Shown one piece after another: positions 1-7,723 of a stretch of 44,337 nt of DNA (the stretch's first letter is position 1; the number at the start of each line of letters is the position of its first letter). Made by a program: the position numbers and the translations under genes. Source of the stretch: an uncultured Pseudomonadota bacterium (GTDB lineage: Bacteria > Pseudomonadota > Gammaproteobacteria > Burkholderiales > CAIKXV01); assembly GCA_903831455.1 (NCBI GenBank), contig CAIKXV010000080.1, positions 1 to 44,337 of the forward strand, in the 5' to 3' direction. The notes beneath the pieces were generated by a model. That model was given only the letters and a program-made list of their open reading frames with translations, did not search any database and was not told the DNA's origin.

Positions 1-272
1 GCTGCCGTGGATGAACCTTTGCTCCTGCGGGCGTGCTGCCTGTCTTCAGGCCCCGTCGACGCTCGTGGCGCGCGGGTTGCCTTGCTCGCGATCTTCACCC
101 CGTGGATCGCAGCAGTCACCGCGACAGCCTACAGGCTCCGCTCGCGCATGCCAATAGCCCGCGGCCACCGGCGGTCGTCCGCCCGGCGGATGCCTGTGGC
201 CGAGGCGGCCCGGGTCGTGGCCGCGGGAAGTCCGCGAGCGGGCACTGCGCGGCGAATGTCAGCTCGACGAAG
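1..272. other. Left edge without a recognisable gene
   Basis: I see no credible protein, RNA or repeat in this stretch. It lies downstream of the small membrane-protein gene that ends at 273. Open frames here are arginine- and proline-rich compositional artefacts typical of GC-rich DNA. Confidence 0.5.
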
Positions 273-587
273 TCAGCCCGGCAACTGCTCGCTGGCGATG
301 CGCAGGACCAGGTAGACCTTCGCGAGGTAGAGGCAGAACCACGCGAGCAGCACCAGGCCGAACGACGCCAGCCCGACATGCTGGTCGACGACGAACCGCG
401 GCAGCAGCGCCCGGGCGAGCGCGCGCACCGGGGCGGTCATCAGCGCGAGCACCCGGTAGAACACGTTCCGATCCCGGTTCGGGCCCGCGAGGAACAGCAG
501 CACGCCCTGGCCGAGCAGCGCCAGACCGGCGATCTCGGCGATCGCCTTGAGCACCACGACCAGGTTGTAGAGCAGGGTCAGCGACAT
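273..587 (-). CDS. Small YggT-like integral membrane protein
   Basis: This encodes a 104-residue hydrophobic protein with about three predicted membrane helices (roughly residues 5-32, 42-62 and 70-92). The middle segment, with NVFYRVLALMTAPVRALARALLP followed by a second hydrophobic helix, resembles the amphipathic turn of YggT-family proteins, but the match is partial and the function is unknown. I chose ATG at 587 because a good ribosome binding site (CCGGAGG, 6 bases upstream) precedes it; the open frame extends further but the extra residues are low-complexity and charged. It lies downstream of the Bug-protein gene on the same strand, separated by a strong hairpin at 778-800, so it is probably a separate transcription unit. 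It could also be an unrelated small membrane protein. Confidence 0.7.
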   Translation of the reverse strand: MSLTLLYNLVVVLKAIAEIAGLALLGQGVLLFLAGPNRDRNVFYRVLALMTAPVRALARALLPRFVVDQHVGLASFGLVLLAWFCLYLAKVYLVLRIASEQLPG

Positions 588-777
588 GTGCAGCCTCCGG
601 TACGGGCCGAATGGGAACCATCCGGTCGATCGCGATCGGCCGGCCGAGTCGTCCGGGTCCGGGCACCGCGTGCCGGACACGCTCCCGGAACGCCAAACGG
701 GTCGGCGTCCGCCACCGCGGCCTCGACCCCACCGCGTCCCGACCGGTCGCTGCGGTTCCCGGACAAGCTCGGGCAGA

Positions 778-800
778 CCGGTCCCGCCCGGCGGGACCGG
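778..800 (-). terminator. Perfect inverted repeat after the Bug-protein gene
   Basis: A 10-base perfect stem (778-787 pairing with 791-800) with a 3-base loop lies 9 bases downstream of the stop codon at 810. It is very GC-rich and is not followed by a clear U run, so it is a candidate intrinsic terminator rather than a proven one. It separates the array and Bug gene from the small membrane-protein gene. Confidence 0.5.
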
Positions 801-809
801 CGCTGTCCG

Positions 810-1799
810 TCAGTTCAGCGTCGCCTTGATGCCGACCTGCTGCACGATCTTCGTCCAGCGGGCGATCTCGTTGCGGATCATCTGCTCGTGCGCCTCCGGC
901 GTCGATCCCACCGGCTCGGCACCCTGGCTGGACAGCCGCTCGCGCACGGTGCCGTCCTGCAGCGCCTTGACCAGGGCCGAATTGACCGTGCGCACCATCG
1001 CCGCGGGCAGGCCGGCGGGCGCGAGCATGCCGAAGCCGGAGGACACCTCGTACCCGGGGAAGCCCTGCTCGGCGATCGTCGGCACATTGGGCAGTGCGGG
1101 CGAGCGCTTGGCGCTGGTCACGCCCAGCGGCCGCAGCTTGCCGGCCTGCACGTGCGACACGAACACCGGCATCGAGGCGGCCATCAGCGTGACGTAGCCG
1201 CCCACCGCGTCGGTGATCGCCTGGCCCGAACCCTTGTAGGGAATATGCGCCATCGACACCTTCGCCTGCGAGGAGAGCAGTTCCATCGCCAGGTGACCCA
1301 CGGTGCCGGCACCCGAGGTCGCGTAGTTGAGCTGGCCCGGATTCTTGCGCGCGAGGGCGATCAGTTCCTTCACGCTCTTCACCGGCAGCGACGGATGCGC
1401 GACGACCATGGTCGGCACGTCGGCTGCGATGCCCAGCGCGGTGAAGTCCTTCACGCTGTCGTAGGGCAGCTTGGGCAGGATCGCCGCATTGAACACGTGG
1501 GCGGAGGAGACGAAGCCCACCGTGTAGCCGTCCGGCGTGGAGCGCGCCAGCACCTCGGTGCCGATCGTGCTGCCCGCGCCGCCGCGGTTCTCGATCACGA
1601 AGGTCTGGCCCAGGATTTCCTGCATGCGCACGCCCACGCCGCGGGCGATGATGTCGGTATTTCCACCGGGCGGGAACGGCACGATCATGCGGATCGGCTT
1701 GACGGGATAGGCCTGGGCGAGCGCGGCGGACGCCGCCAGCGTGGCCGGCAGCGCGAGCGCCAGCAGCGCGCAGCGGCGCGTGAGGGGGGTCGTGGTCAT
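810..1799 (-). CDS. Bug/TctC-family periplasmic solute-binding protein
   Basis: This is a 329-residue extracytoplasmic binding protein of the tripartite tricarboxylate transporter (TTT) family, known as Bug proteins and strongly expanded in betaproteobacteria. The N-terminus (MTTTPLTRRCALLALALP...LAQA) is an export signal of about 30 residues. The mature start YPVKPIRMIVPFPPGG, the ENRGGAGS segment near residue 70 and the later NYATSG and PYKG motifs are hallmarks of the family. ATG at 1799 follows AAGGAG with 9-base spacing. No TctA/TctB membrane partners are in the window, which is common for orphan Bug genes. The ligand, probably a small carboxylate, cannot be read from sequence. It lies 121 bases downstream of MT-1 on the same strand, so readthrough from the methyltransferase array is possible but unproven. 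Confidence 0.93.
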   Translation of the reverse strand: MTTTPLTRRCALLALALPATLAASAALAQAYPVKPIRMIVPFPPGGNTDIIARGVGVRMQEILGQTFVIENRGGAGSTIGTEVLARSTPDGYTVGFVSSAHVFNAAILPKLPYDSVKDFTALGIAADVPTMVVAHPSLPVKSVKELIALARKNPGQLNYATSGAGTVGHLAMELLSSQAKVSMAHIPYKGSGQAITDAVGGYVTLMAASMPVFVSHVQAGKLRPLGVTSAKRSPALPNVPTIAEQGFPGYEVSSGFGMLAPAGLPAAMVRTVNSALVKALQDGTVRERLSSQGAEPVGSTPEAHEQMIRNEIARWTKIVQQVGIKATLN

Positions 1800-1920
1800 C
1801 GGGGAATCCTCTCCTTGGAATTCGGGCGGCAGGGCGCCCGGTGGCCGGACGGCGCCGGCATGGGTCGGGATTGTGTCAGGGAGTGGAAAGGGTTGCAGCA
1901 GCCGCGCAGCCTGCCCGCGT

Positions 1921-2868
1921 TCAGCGCGCGCCCGCAGCCGCGCCCATGAACGGCGCGCGGCGCTGCTCGCAGACGGCCTTCCAGCCGTCCCGCGCCGACG
2001 CCGGGTCGTTGCCGACGCGCACGGTTCCGACCACCTCCTCCCCGCGCATCTGCCCGCGCAGCTCCATCCGCGCCGCCCCAGCACCGGCACCGGCCGCCAG
2101 CGCGAGGATGACCTTCATCTCCGAGCCGTCCATCTCGGCGAACATCACCTTGGCCGGGCGGCCACCCACGCTGGCCGAGCCGGTCAGCAGCTGGAACCGC
2201 TGCTCGAGATCGAGTTCCAGCGGCTGGCGGCGTCCGCCCACCGCGACCTCGCCACGCCAGCGGCCCGCCCCCGCAGCCGGAATCACCCACGCGTACACGT
2301 AGGCGATGCCGGGCGTCCCGACCTTCTTCTCCGGCACCTCCAGCATGATCCGCTCGTCGGGCAGCCAGTCGTCGAAGTGGTAGTCGTGGGTCACCACCCG
2401 GGCGCCGACCCGCAGTTCGGACAGCAGCTTCGGCCGGGCCATCATGTTGACCTCGGGCAGCAGGTACATCGTGACCACGTCCGCCTTGCGCAGATCGGTC
2501 TTGAAGATGTCGCGCTGCACGAACTGGGCACGGTCGGCGACGCCGGCCCGCTCGGCCGCCGCCGTCGCCTGGCGCACCAGCTGGCCGTCCAGGTCGACCC
2601 CGAGACCGCGCGTGCCGAATCGCTGGGCCGCCGTGATCACGATGCGTCCATCGCCGGACCCGAGATCGACGAGGTAGTCGTCCCGACCGACGCGCCCCAT
2701 GCGCAGCATCTCGTCGACCACCTTCTGCGGCGTCGGCACGTAGGGCGAGGAGTCGTGGCGCACGCTGGGGTCGGCATCCCGGCCCTGGCTGCGGGCGGGA
2801 AGAGCCGCCCCCGCGCCGACCGCAACGAACGCCGCAAGGGCCGCGCGACGGGTGATCGAATCGTTCAT
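1921..2868 (-). CDS. MT-1: Tat-type exported SAM-methyltransferase-like protein
   Basis: This is the last gene of the eleven-gene array in transcription order and encodes 315 residues. The signal has an arginine pair at 7-8 (TRRAALAAF) and a hydrophobic stretch ending ALPARSQ. A YVPTP element (43-47) precedes the helix leading to motif I, DLGSGDGR (68-75), with VDLD as the acidic end of strand 2. Then come VVTMYLLPEVN and a beta-rich C-terminal half. It shares the segment VPEK-VGTPG-YVY with MT-8, its apparent closest paralogue. The C-terminus lacks the FRPTG tail of MT-2 to MT-5 and ends in an unrelated basic/Ala-rich tail carrying the only cysteine of the mature protein. ATG at 2868 overlaps the MT-2 stop by 4 bases (ATGA) and follows AGGAGG. 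Substrate unknown; methyl transfer is inferred from fold motifs only. Confidence 0.9.
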   Translation of the reverse strand: MNDSITRRAALAAFVAVGAGAALPARSQGRDADPSVRHDSSPYVPTPQKVVDEMLRMGRVGRDDYLVDLGSGDGRIVITAAQRFGTRGLGVDLDGQLVRQATAAAERAGVADRAQFVQRDIFKTDLRKADVVTMYLLPEVNMMARPKLLSELRVGARVVTHDYHFDDWLPDERIMLEVPEKKVGTPGIAYVYAWVIPAAGAGRWRGEVAVGGRRQPLELDLEQRFQLLTGSASVGGRPAKVMFAEMDGSEMKVILALAAGAGAGAARMELRGQMRGEEVVGTVRVGNDPASARDGWKAVCEQRRAPFMGAAAGAR

Positions 2869-3785
2869 TTCGCCTCCTGCCCGGTGGGGCGGAAATAGCC
2901 GGTCGTCGCGGTGCGAGCGGCCTGCCAGGGCAGCACGAGCCGGCGATCGTCGGCATCGCGCAGCGTGACCTCGACAGTTCCATCGATGCGCGCGCCGCGT
3001 ACCCGCCCACTGTAGGACTGGCGCACGAGGCCGCCGCGCGCGAGCGTCATCTCCAGCGTGAACGCGATGTCCTCGCCGCGCAGGCGCGGCTGTTCGAGCA
3101 GACCGCGTCGAGGGCCGACGCGCACGATGCCGTCGATCACCTGGAAGCGCTGCTCCAGGACCGCCTCGAACCGCTGCGCATCGCCGGCGATCGGCAGCTC
3201 CCACGACCAGTAACCCGCCACCGGGGCCGGGACGATCCAGAGCAGCACCCGACTGCCTTCGGTATCGGTCTCGTCGGGCTCCCAGCTGCCCATGTCGAAC
3301 CCGTTGGACACGATGCGGGTGCCGGGCCGCGCCTCGGAGAGGATCTTGGGGCGCAGGAGCCGCATGAGCTCCGGGAACAGCCACATGTTCACCACCGACA
3401 CCTGGCCGAGGTCGGCATCGAACACGTTGCGATGGAAGAACTGCGCGCGATCGGAGAGGCCGAGTTCCTTCGCGTTCGCCGTGGCCTCGCGCACCAGTTC
3501 GGGGTTGATGTCCACGCCCCAGCCGCGCACGCCGGGGTGCGCGCGCAGGGCGGACAGCACCACGCGACCATCCCCGGCGCCAAGATCGACCACCACGTCG
3601 CCGTCGCGCAGCCGCGCCATCCGGACCATCCGGTCGACGGTATGCTGCGGACTGCCCACGAACAGCGAGAAGCGCTCCTGGGCCTGCGCTCCCAGCGGGG
3701 CGAGCAGGCACGCCACGCCCGCCCTCATCACGCGCCGGCGGACAGCGCCCGCCGGGTCCGGCGCGCAGGTCCGCCCGCCGGTCAC
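2865..3785 (-). CDS. MT-2: Tat-type exported SAM-methyltransferase-like protein (subtype A)
   Basis: A 306-residue paralogue. I chose GTG at 3785, which overlaps the MT-3 stop as GTGA, because it mirrors the 4-base overlaps of the neighbouring pairs and retains an arginine run (RRR, 16-18) before the hydrophobic core ACLLAPLG and the AQA cleavage site. An internal ATG at 3728 would give a shorter, Sec-like signal and cannot be excluded. Motif I is DLGAGDGR (67-74), followed by GWGVDIN and VVNMWLFPELMRLLRPK. With MT-4 it shares FDMG-W--DE-D and RGED--FTLEMTL, which defines subtype A. It ends with the YFRPTG tail seen in MT-2 to MT-5. No cysteine is present after the signal. Substrate unknown. 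Confidence 0.88.
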   Translation of the reverse strand: MTGGRTCAPDPAGAVRRRVMRAGVACLLAPLGAQAQERFSLFVGSPQHTVDRMVRMARLRDGDVVVDLGAGDGRVVLSALRAHPGVRGWGVDINPELVREATANAKELGLSDRAQFFHRNVFDADLGQVSVVNMWLFPELMRLLRPKILSEARPGTRIVSNGFDMGSWEPDETDTEGSRVLLWIVPAPVAGYWSWELPIAGDAQRFEAVLEQRFQVIDGIVRVGPRRGLLEQPRLRGEDIAFTLEMTLARGGLVRQSYSGRVRGARIDGTVEVTLRDADDRRLVLPWQAARTATTGYFRPTGQEAK

Positions 3786-4756
3786 TTGAGATCCAGCCCG
3801 GTGGGTCGGAACCAGCCCGAGGTCGCGGCGCGAGTGGCCGTCCACGGCAGATCGAACGGCTTGCCCTCGGCCGGCGACACGGTCACCTTGCCGCGGATCT
3901 GGTCGCCGGACACCTGGCCGATGAACTCGTGCTTGGCCCGGCCGAAACCGGTGACGGTCATGTCGAACACGAAGGACAGTTCGGTACCGCGCAGCCGGGT
4001 GTCGGAGAGGCTCTCGCGTCGATTGCCAACCCGGCCCGTCCCCTCGACCACCTGGAACTGCTGCTGCAGCACGAAGTCGTACGTGTAGGGGGTGCCGCCC
4101 AGCGGCAGCTGCCAGGTCCAGTTGCCCTCGACCTTTGCCGGAACCCACCACTTGAGGATCGGGTTCGGACTTTCCCGGTCGATCAGGTCGGGCTGCCAGT
4201 TGCCGAGGATGTTCTCCGTGCCGATCAGCTGGCCGTTGACCAGCACGCGGGTGCCCGGGCGGGCCTCGGCCAGGATCTTGGTCCGCAGCAGGCGGGTGAG
4301 GTTCGCGAACAGCCACATGTTGATCACGTCGACCTCGCGCAGGTCGACGTCGAACGCGTTGCGCTGGAAGAACTGCGCGCGGTCGGACACGCCCTGCTTG
4401 GCCGCGGACTCGGTTGCGGTCTTCACCAGCCACTCCTGCAGGTCCACGCCCCAGCCCCGCACCTTGGGGTTGCTGAGCGCGGCGGCGATGATGATCTGCC
4501 CGTTGCCCGATCCGAGGTCGGCGACCACGTTGCCGTCGCGCAGCTCGGCGAGCTGGATCATCCGCTTCACGCTGTCGGCATTGCTCGGCCCGTACGGCGT
4601 GCCGTACTCCTGCGCCTGTGCGCGCATGGCCGGCAGGGTGGCCGCGGCCAGCGCGGCCGCGCCGGCCGAGAGCAGCGTCCGCCGGGCCGGCAGCCGGGGC
4701 AGGTCCATCGAGGGGGCTTCGGCCGGTTTCACCGGTGCGTCAGGGGTCTGGGTCAT
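3782..4756 (-). CDS. MT-3: Tat-type exported SAM-methyltransferase-like protein (subtype B)
   Basis: A 324-residue paralogue with a longer n-region; the arginine pair is at 25-26 (ARRTLLS) and cleavage is probably after MRAQA. Motif I is altered to DLGSGNGQ (80-87; usual DLGSGDGR). The post-strand-4 segment reads MWLFANLTRLLRTK where most paralogues have LFPELM--LRPK. It shares NAFDVDLREV, VNG-LI and G-WQPD--DR, plus a short insertion, with MT-5, which defines subtype B. These replacements near the expected active site make reduced or changed catalysis possible. It ends in FRPTG plus LDLK. ATG at 4756 overlaps the MT-4 stop (ATGA) with no good Shine-Dalgarno, suggesting translational coupling. 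No cysteine is present in the protein. Confidence 0.9.
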   Translation of the reverse strand: MTQTPDAPVKPAEAPSMDLPRLPARRTLLSAGAAALAAATLPAMRAQAQEYGTPYGPSNADSVKRMIQLAELRDGNVVADLGSGNGQIIIAAALSNPKVRGWGVDLQEWLVKTATESAAKQGVSDRAQFFQRNAFDVDLREVDVINMWLFANLTRLLRTKILAEARPGTRVLVNGQLIGTENILGNWQPDLIDRESPNPILKWWVPAKVEGNWTWQLPLGGTPYTYDFVLQQQFQVVEGTGRVGNRRESLSDTRLRGTELSFVFDMTVTGFGRAKHEFIGQVSGDQIRGKVTVSPAEGKPFDLPWTATRAATSGWFRPTGLDLK

Positions 4757-5646
4757 TTGGTGTCGATCCCGGTAGGACGGAAGTAGGCCGTGGTGGTGGT
4801 TCGCCGGGCCTGCCAGGGCAGCTCGACGGTCTTGCCGTCCGGAGTGGCCACGCGCACGGTGCCGCGGATCTGGTCCCCGCTCACCTTGCCGCTGAACTCG
4901 TGCCGGGTGAGGCCTGCCCCGTCGAGGGTCATCTCGAGGGTGAAGGACAGGTCCTCGCCGCGCAGGCGGACGTTCTGGAAGATGCCGCGCCGGTTGCCGG
5001 CCCGCACGACGCCCTCGGCCATCTGGAAGCGCTGCTCCATGATCGCGTCGTAGCTCACCGGCAGGCCGGGCAGCGCCAGCTGCCAGTTCCAGTAGCCCTC
5101 GACGCGCGCGGGCACGATCCACAGTCCCACGGCCGAGCCGCCTTCCTTGTCCCACTCGTCGGCCGGCCACGCGCCCATGTCGAACAGGTGGGTCAACACC
5201 CGCGTCCCGGGCCGCGCCTCGGCCATGATCTTCGGCCGCAGCAGCCGCATGAGTTCGGGGAACAGCCACATGTTGATCACCGTCACCTCGCGCAGGTCGG
5301 CGTCGAACACGTTGCGGTGATGGAACTGGATGCGGTCGGCTACTCCCTGCCGCTTCGCCTCCTCGTTCGACTGGCGCACGAGGTTCTCGTTGATGTCCAC
5401 GCCCCAGCCCCGGATCTTCGGGTTCTGGCGTGCCGCGGTGAGCACGATGCGGCCATCGCCCGAGCCGAGGTCGACCACCACGTCCGAGTCCTGGATGCGG
5501 GCGAGCTTGACCAGTCGCTCCACGGTCGGCTGTGCACTGGGTACGAACAGGGAGAAACGCTCCTGCGCGAGCGCAAGGGGAGCCAGCAGCAGAGCGGCCA
5601 GCCCTCCGAGGCCGGCCAGCCGTCGGGCGGTCAGGGTCAGGGTCAT
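4753..5646 (-). CDS. MT-4: Tat-type exported SAM-methyltransferase-like protein (subtype A)
   Basis: A 297-residue paralogue of subtype A. The signal carries an arginine pair at 8-9 (TARRLAGLGG), a leucine/alanine-rich core and the cleavage site LALA-QERFSLF. Motif I is canonical, DLGSGDGRIV (59-68), with GWGVDIN, then NVFDADLREV and INMWLFPELMRLLRPK. The C-terminal half is rich in tryptophan and predicted strands, with RLRGEDLSFTLEMTL, FSGKVSGDQIRGTVRV and a terminal YFRPTG tail. It is the closest paralogue of MT-2. ATG at 5646 is preceded by CGGAGACC. The 76-base gap before it contains three copies of an 11-12 base repeat. No cysteine. Enzymatic activity and substrate are unknown; the SAM-binding residues look intact. 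Confidence 0.9.
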   Translation of the reverse strand: MTLTLTARRLAGLGGLAALLLAPLALAQERFSLFVPSAQPTVERLVKLARIQDSDVVVDLGSGDGRIVLTAARQNPKIRGWGVDINENLVRQSNEEAKRQGVADRIQFHHRNVFDADLREVTVINMWLFPELMRLLRPKIMAEARPGTRVLTHLFDMGAWPADEWDKEGGSAVGLWIVPARVEGYWNWQLALPGLPVSYDAIMEQRFQMAEGVVRAGNRRGIFQNVRLRGEDLSFTLEMTLDGAGLTRHEFSGKVSGDQIRGTVRVATPDGKTVELPWQARRTTTTAYFRPTGIDTK

Positions 5647-5660
5647 CGTCGGAGGTCTCC

Positions 5661-5694
5661 GGAAGGGGATGCGGAAGGGATGCGGAAGGGACGC
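5661..5694. repeat. Three tandem copies of an 11-12 base repeat
   Basis: The units GGAAGGGGATGC, GGAAGGGATGC and GGAAGGGACGC lie head to tail in the gap between MT-5 and MT-4. They sit immediately upstream of the MT-4 ribosome binding site on the minus strand. This is a small slippage-prone repeat with no known function. Confidence 0.8.
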
Positions 5695-5722
5695 TGCGAG
5701 CAGGCGGAGGACAGCGCCACCC

Positions 5723-6625
5723 TTACTTGATCTGGGTGCCGGTGGGGCGGAACCAGCGCGCCGGATCGCCGCGCTGGGCGTGCCAGGCCATCTCGACCGG
5801 CTTGCTCTCGGGCGCGGTGAGCACCGCGGTGCCGCGGATGTGGTCTCCCTCGACCCGGCCGCGGAACTGGTGGCGCGTCGCCCCCAGGCCCGGCAGCGTG
5901 AGCGAAAACCCGAAGCTGATCTGGTCACCGCGCAACACGGGTTCCTCGAGATTCTCGCGACGGATGCCGGCGCGCGCGAAGCCCTCGAATCGCTGGAACT
6001 GCTGGTTGACCAGCAGTTCGTAGCCGTGACGGGCCCCGCCCGCGGCCAGCTCCCACGACCACGCGCCGTCGACGCGCGCGGGCACGATCCACAGCAGGAT
6101 GGGCGGTTCGGTGCCGCTCGCGCCGCGATCGACGACGTCGGGCTGCCACGCGCCCATCATGTTGCGGTTGTCGATCAGCGCGCCGTTGACGATCACGCGA
6201 GTGCCGGGACGCGCCTCGGCGAGGATCTTCGGGCGCAGCAGCTGGGTGAGGCTGCGGAACAGCCACATGTTGATCACGCTGACCTCGCGCAGGTCGACGT
6301 CGAACGCATTGCGGTGGAAGAACTGCGCCCGACCGGCCAGCCCTTCGGCGCGCGCGGTCTCGTTCGCCTGGCGAACCAGGTCCTCCTCGATGTCGACGCC
6401 CCAGCCCCGCACCTTCGGGTGGCTGCGCACCGACGCGAGCACGATGCGCCCGTCGAACGACCCCAGGTCGACCACCACGTCGCCATCACGCAGTTGCGCG
6501 AGCCGCACCATGCGGTCGACCAGTTGCGGGCTGCTGCCCGCCGGGAACGACCACTGCTCCTGCGCTCGGGCCGTGCCCGCGGCCGCCAGCAGTGCCGCTG
6601 CCCGGATCCAGTCGCGTCGGTTCAT
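5723..6625 (-). CDS. MT-5: exported methyltransferase-like protein with altered motif I (subtype B)
   Basis: A 300-residue paralogue with a short Tat-like signal (MNRRDWIRAAALLAAAGTARA). Its motif I reads DLGSFDGR (53-60): the second glycine of the GxG loop that contacts SAM is replaced by phenylalanine at 57, unlike every other member of the array. The post-strand-4 segment LFRSLTQLLRPK also departs from the LFPELM consensus and resembles MT-3. Together these suggest impaired SAM binding or a non-catalytic role. It shares VNGALI, G-WQPDVVDR and the insertion with MT-3. It retains the beta-rich C-terminal region and the FRPTG tail. ATG at 6625 follows GAGGAG with 8-base spacing. No cysteine in the protein. 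The gene is intact, so selection appears to maintain it. Confidence 0.9.
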   Translation of the reverse strand: MNRRDWIRAAALLAAAGTARAQEQWSFPAGSSPQLVDRMVRLAQLRDGDVVVDLGSFDGRIVLASVRSHPKVRGWGVDIEEDLVRQANETARAEGLAGRAQFFHRNAFDVDLREVSVINMWLFRSLTQLLRPKILAEARPGTRVIVNGALIDNRNMMGAWQPDVVDRGASGTEPPILLWIVPARVDGAWSWELAAGGARHGYELLVNQQFQRFEGFARAGIRRENLEEPVLRGDQISFGFSLTLPGLGATRHQFRGRVEGDHIRGTAVLTAPESKPVEMAWHAQRGDPARWFRPTGTQIK

Positions 6626-6666
6626 CTGCGAATCTCCTCGAGGCTCCCGGCGCCCTCGGCCGGGGT

Positions 6667-7608
6667 CTACTTGACCGAGACTCCGGTCGGGTTGAAGTAC
6701 GCGCTGCCCGCCGATCGGGTCGCACGCCAGGGCAGGTCGACCGGCTTGCCGCCGTCGGGGGTGACGCGCACGCTGCCCTCGATCGCATCGCCGCGCACGG
6801 TGCCGCGGAATTGGTGCATCACCAGCACCCCGGGGTCGAGCGTGATGCGCAGTCCGAAGGACAACTGGTCGCCGCGCAGGCGCATGTCGGTGAGGTTGCC
6901 GCGCCGGTTGCCGACGCGCACGCTGCCATCGGCGACCTGGAAGCGCTGTTCGAGCACGGCCGCATACGCAAAGGACTGGCCGGCCACCGGCAACTGCCAG
7001 TTCCAGAACCCCGCGACCTGCGCCGGGACCACCCACATCAGGATGCGGGCATCCGCACCCGCTCCGCCGAACTTGTCCGGCGCGAAGAACGTCACCTGCT
7101 CGTCGGGCTCCCAGGTGCCCATCGTGAAATCGTGGCTCACGATGCGCGCGCCGGGACGCAGTTCGGCGAGCAGCTTCGGGCGCAGCAGGCGCATCAGTTC
7201 GGGGAACAGGTACATGTTCACGACCGTCACGCCGCGAAGGTCGGTGTCGAACACGTTCTGGTGGTGGAAGGAAACGCGATCGCCCACCCCGGCTCGCCGG
7301 GCCAGGCCGTTGGCGAGGTCGACCAGCTCCTGGTTGATGTCGACACCGAAGCCGCGAGCGCCGTGCAGTCGCGCCGCGGTGGTGACGATGCGGCCATCGC
7401 CCGCGCCGAGGTCGACCACCACGTCGTTCTTCGAGACCCCGGCGATCTTCGCCATCGCCTCGGCGACACTCTGCGGGCTGGGCACGTACAGCGAGAAGCG
7501 TTCCTGCGCGCGGGACGGACCGGCGACCAGTCCGGCCACGGCGGCGCCCATCGTCGCGAGAGCGTGGCGGCGGCTGCGGGAGGCGGGGTACGAGGGCAAA
7601 CGGTTCAT
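6667..7608 (-). CDS. MT-6: Tat-type exported SAM-methyltransferase-like protein
   Basis: A 313-residue paralogue; the signal has RSRRHALATMG (arginines 13-14) and probable cleavage at PSRA-QERF. Motif I is DLGAGDGR (66-73) with GFGVDIN, then VVNMYLFPELMRLLRPKLL. It is intermediate between the two halves of the array: the start of the mature protein and the LFPELM motif match subtype A, while EQVTFFAPDK is shared only with MT-7, and LLAELRPG-RIVSHDF resembles MT-7 to MT-10. The C-terminus ends YFNPTG, a variant of FRPTG. No cysteine. The start at 7608 has no good Shine-Dalgarno and lies 115 bases after MT-7. Substrate unknown. Confidence 0.9.
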   Translation of the reverse strand: MNRLPSYPASRSRRHALATMGAAVAGLVAGPSRAQERFSLYVPSPQSVAEAMAKIAGVSKNDVVVDLGAGDGRIVTTAARLHGARGFGVDINQELVDLANGLARRAGVGDRVSFHHQNVFDTDLRGVTVVNMYLFPELMRLLRPKLLAELRPGARIVSHDFTMGTWEPDEQVTFFAPDKFGGAGADARILMWVVPAQVAGFWNWQLPVAGQSFAYAAVLEQRFQVADGSVRVGNRRGNLTDMRLRGDQLSFGLRITLDPGVLVMHQFRGTVRGDAIEGSVRVTPDGGKPVDLPWRATRSAGSAYFNPTGVSVK

Positions 7609-7723
7609 GGTCGAGGGAGGGGTCGAAGGCCGGGCGGCAGCCCTCCCGGCGAGGGCGGACGAGCCCGTGGCGGGTGGGGAGTGTGCCCGACACCGGGCTG
7701 AAAGTCAGGTGGCCACGCCACGC

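Noticed and set aside
810-1799. The Bug-family protein as a twelfth member of the exported set because its signal also contains RR
   Set aside because: It belongs to a different fold and family; the RR in its signal is probably incidental, and Bug proteins are usually Sec substrates.
7685-7698. Short hairpin after MT-7 as a terminator
   Set aside because: Only a 5-base stem with no U run; too weak to claim an operon break within the array.
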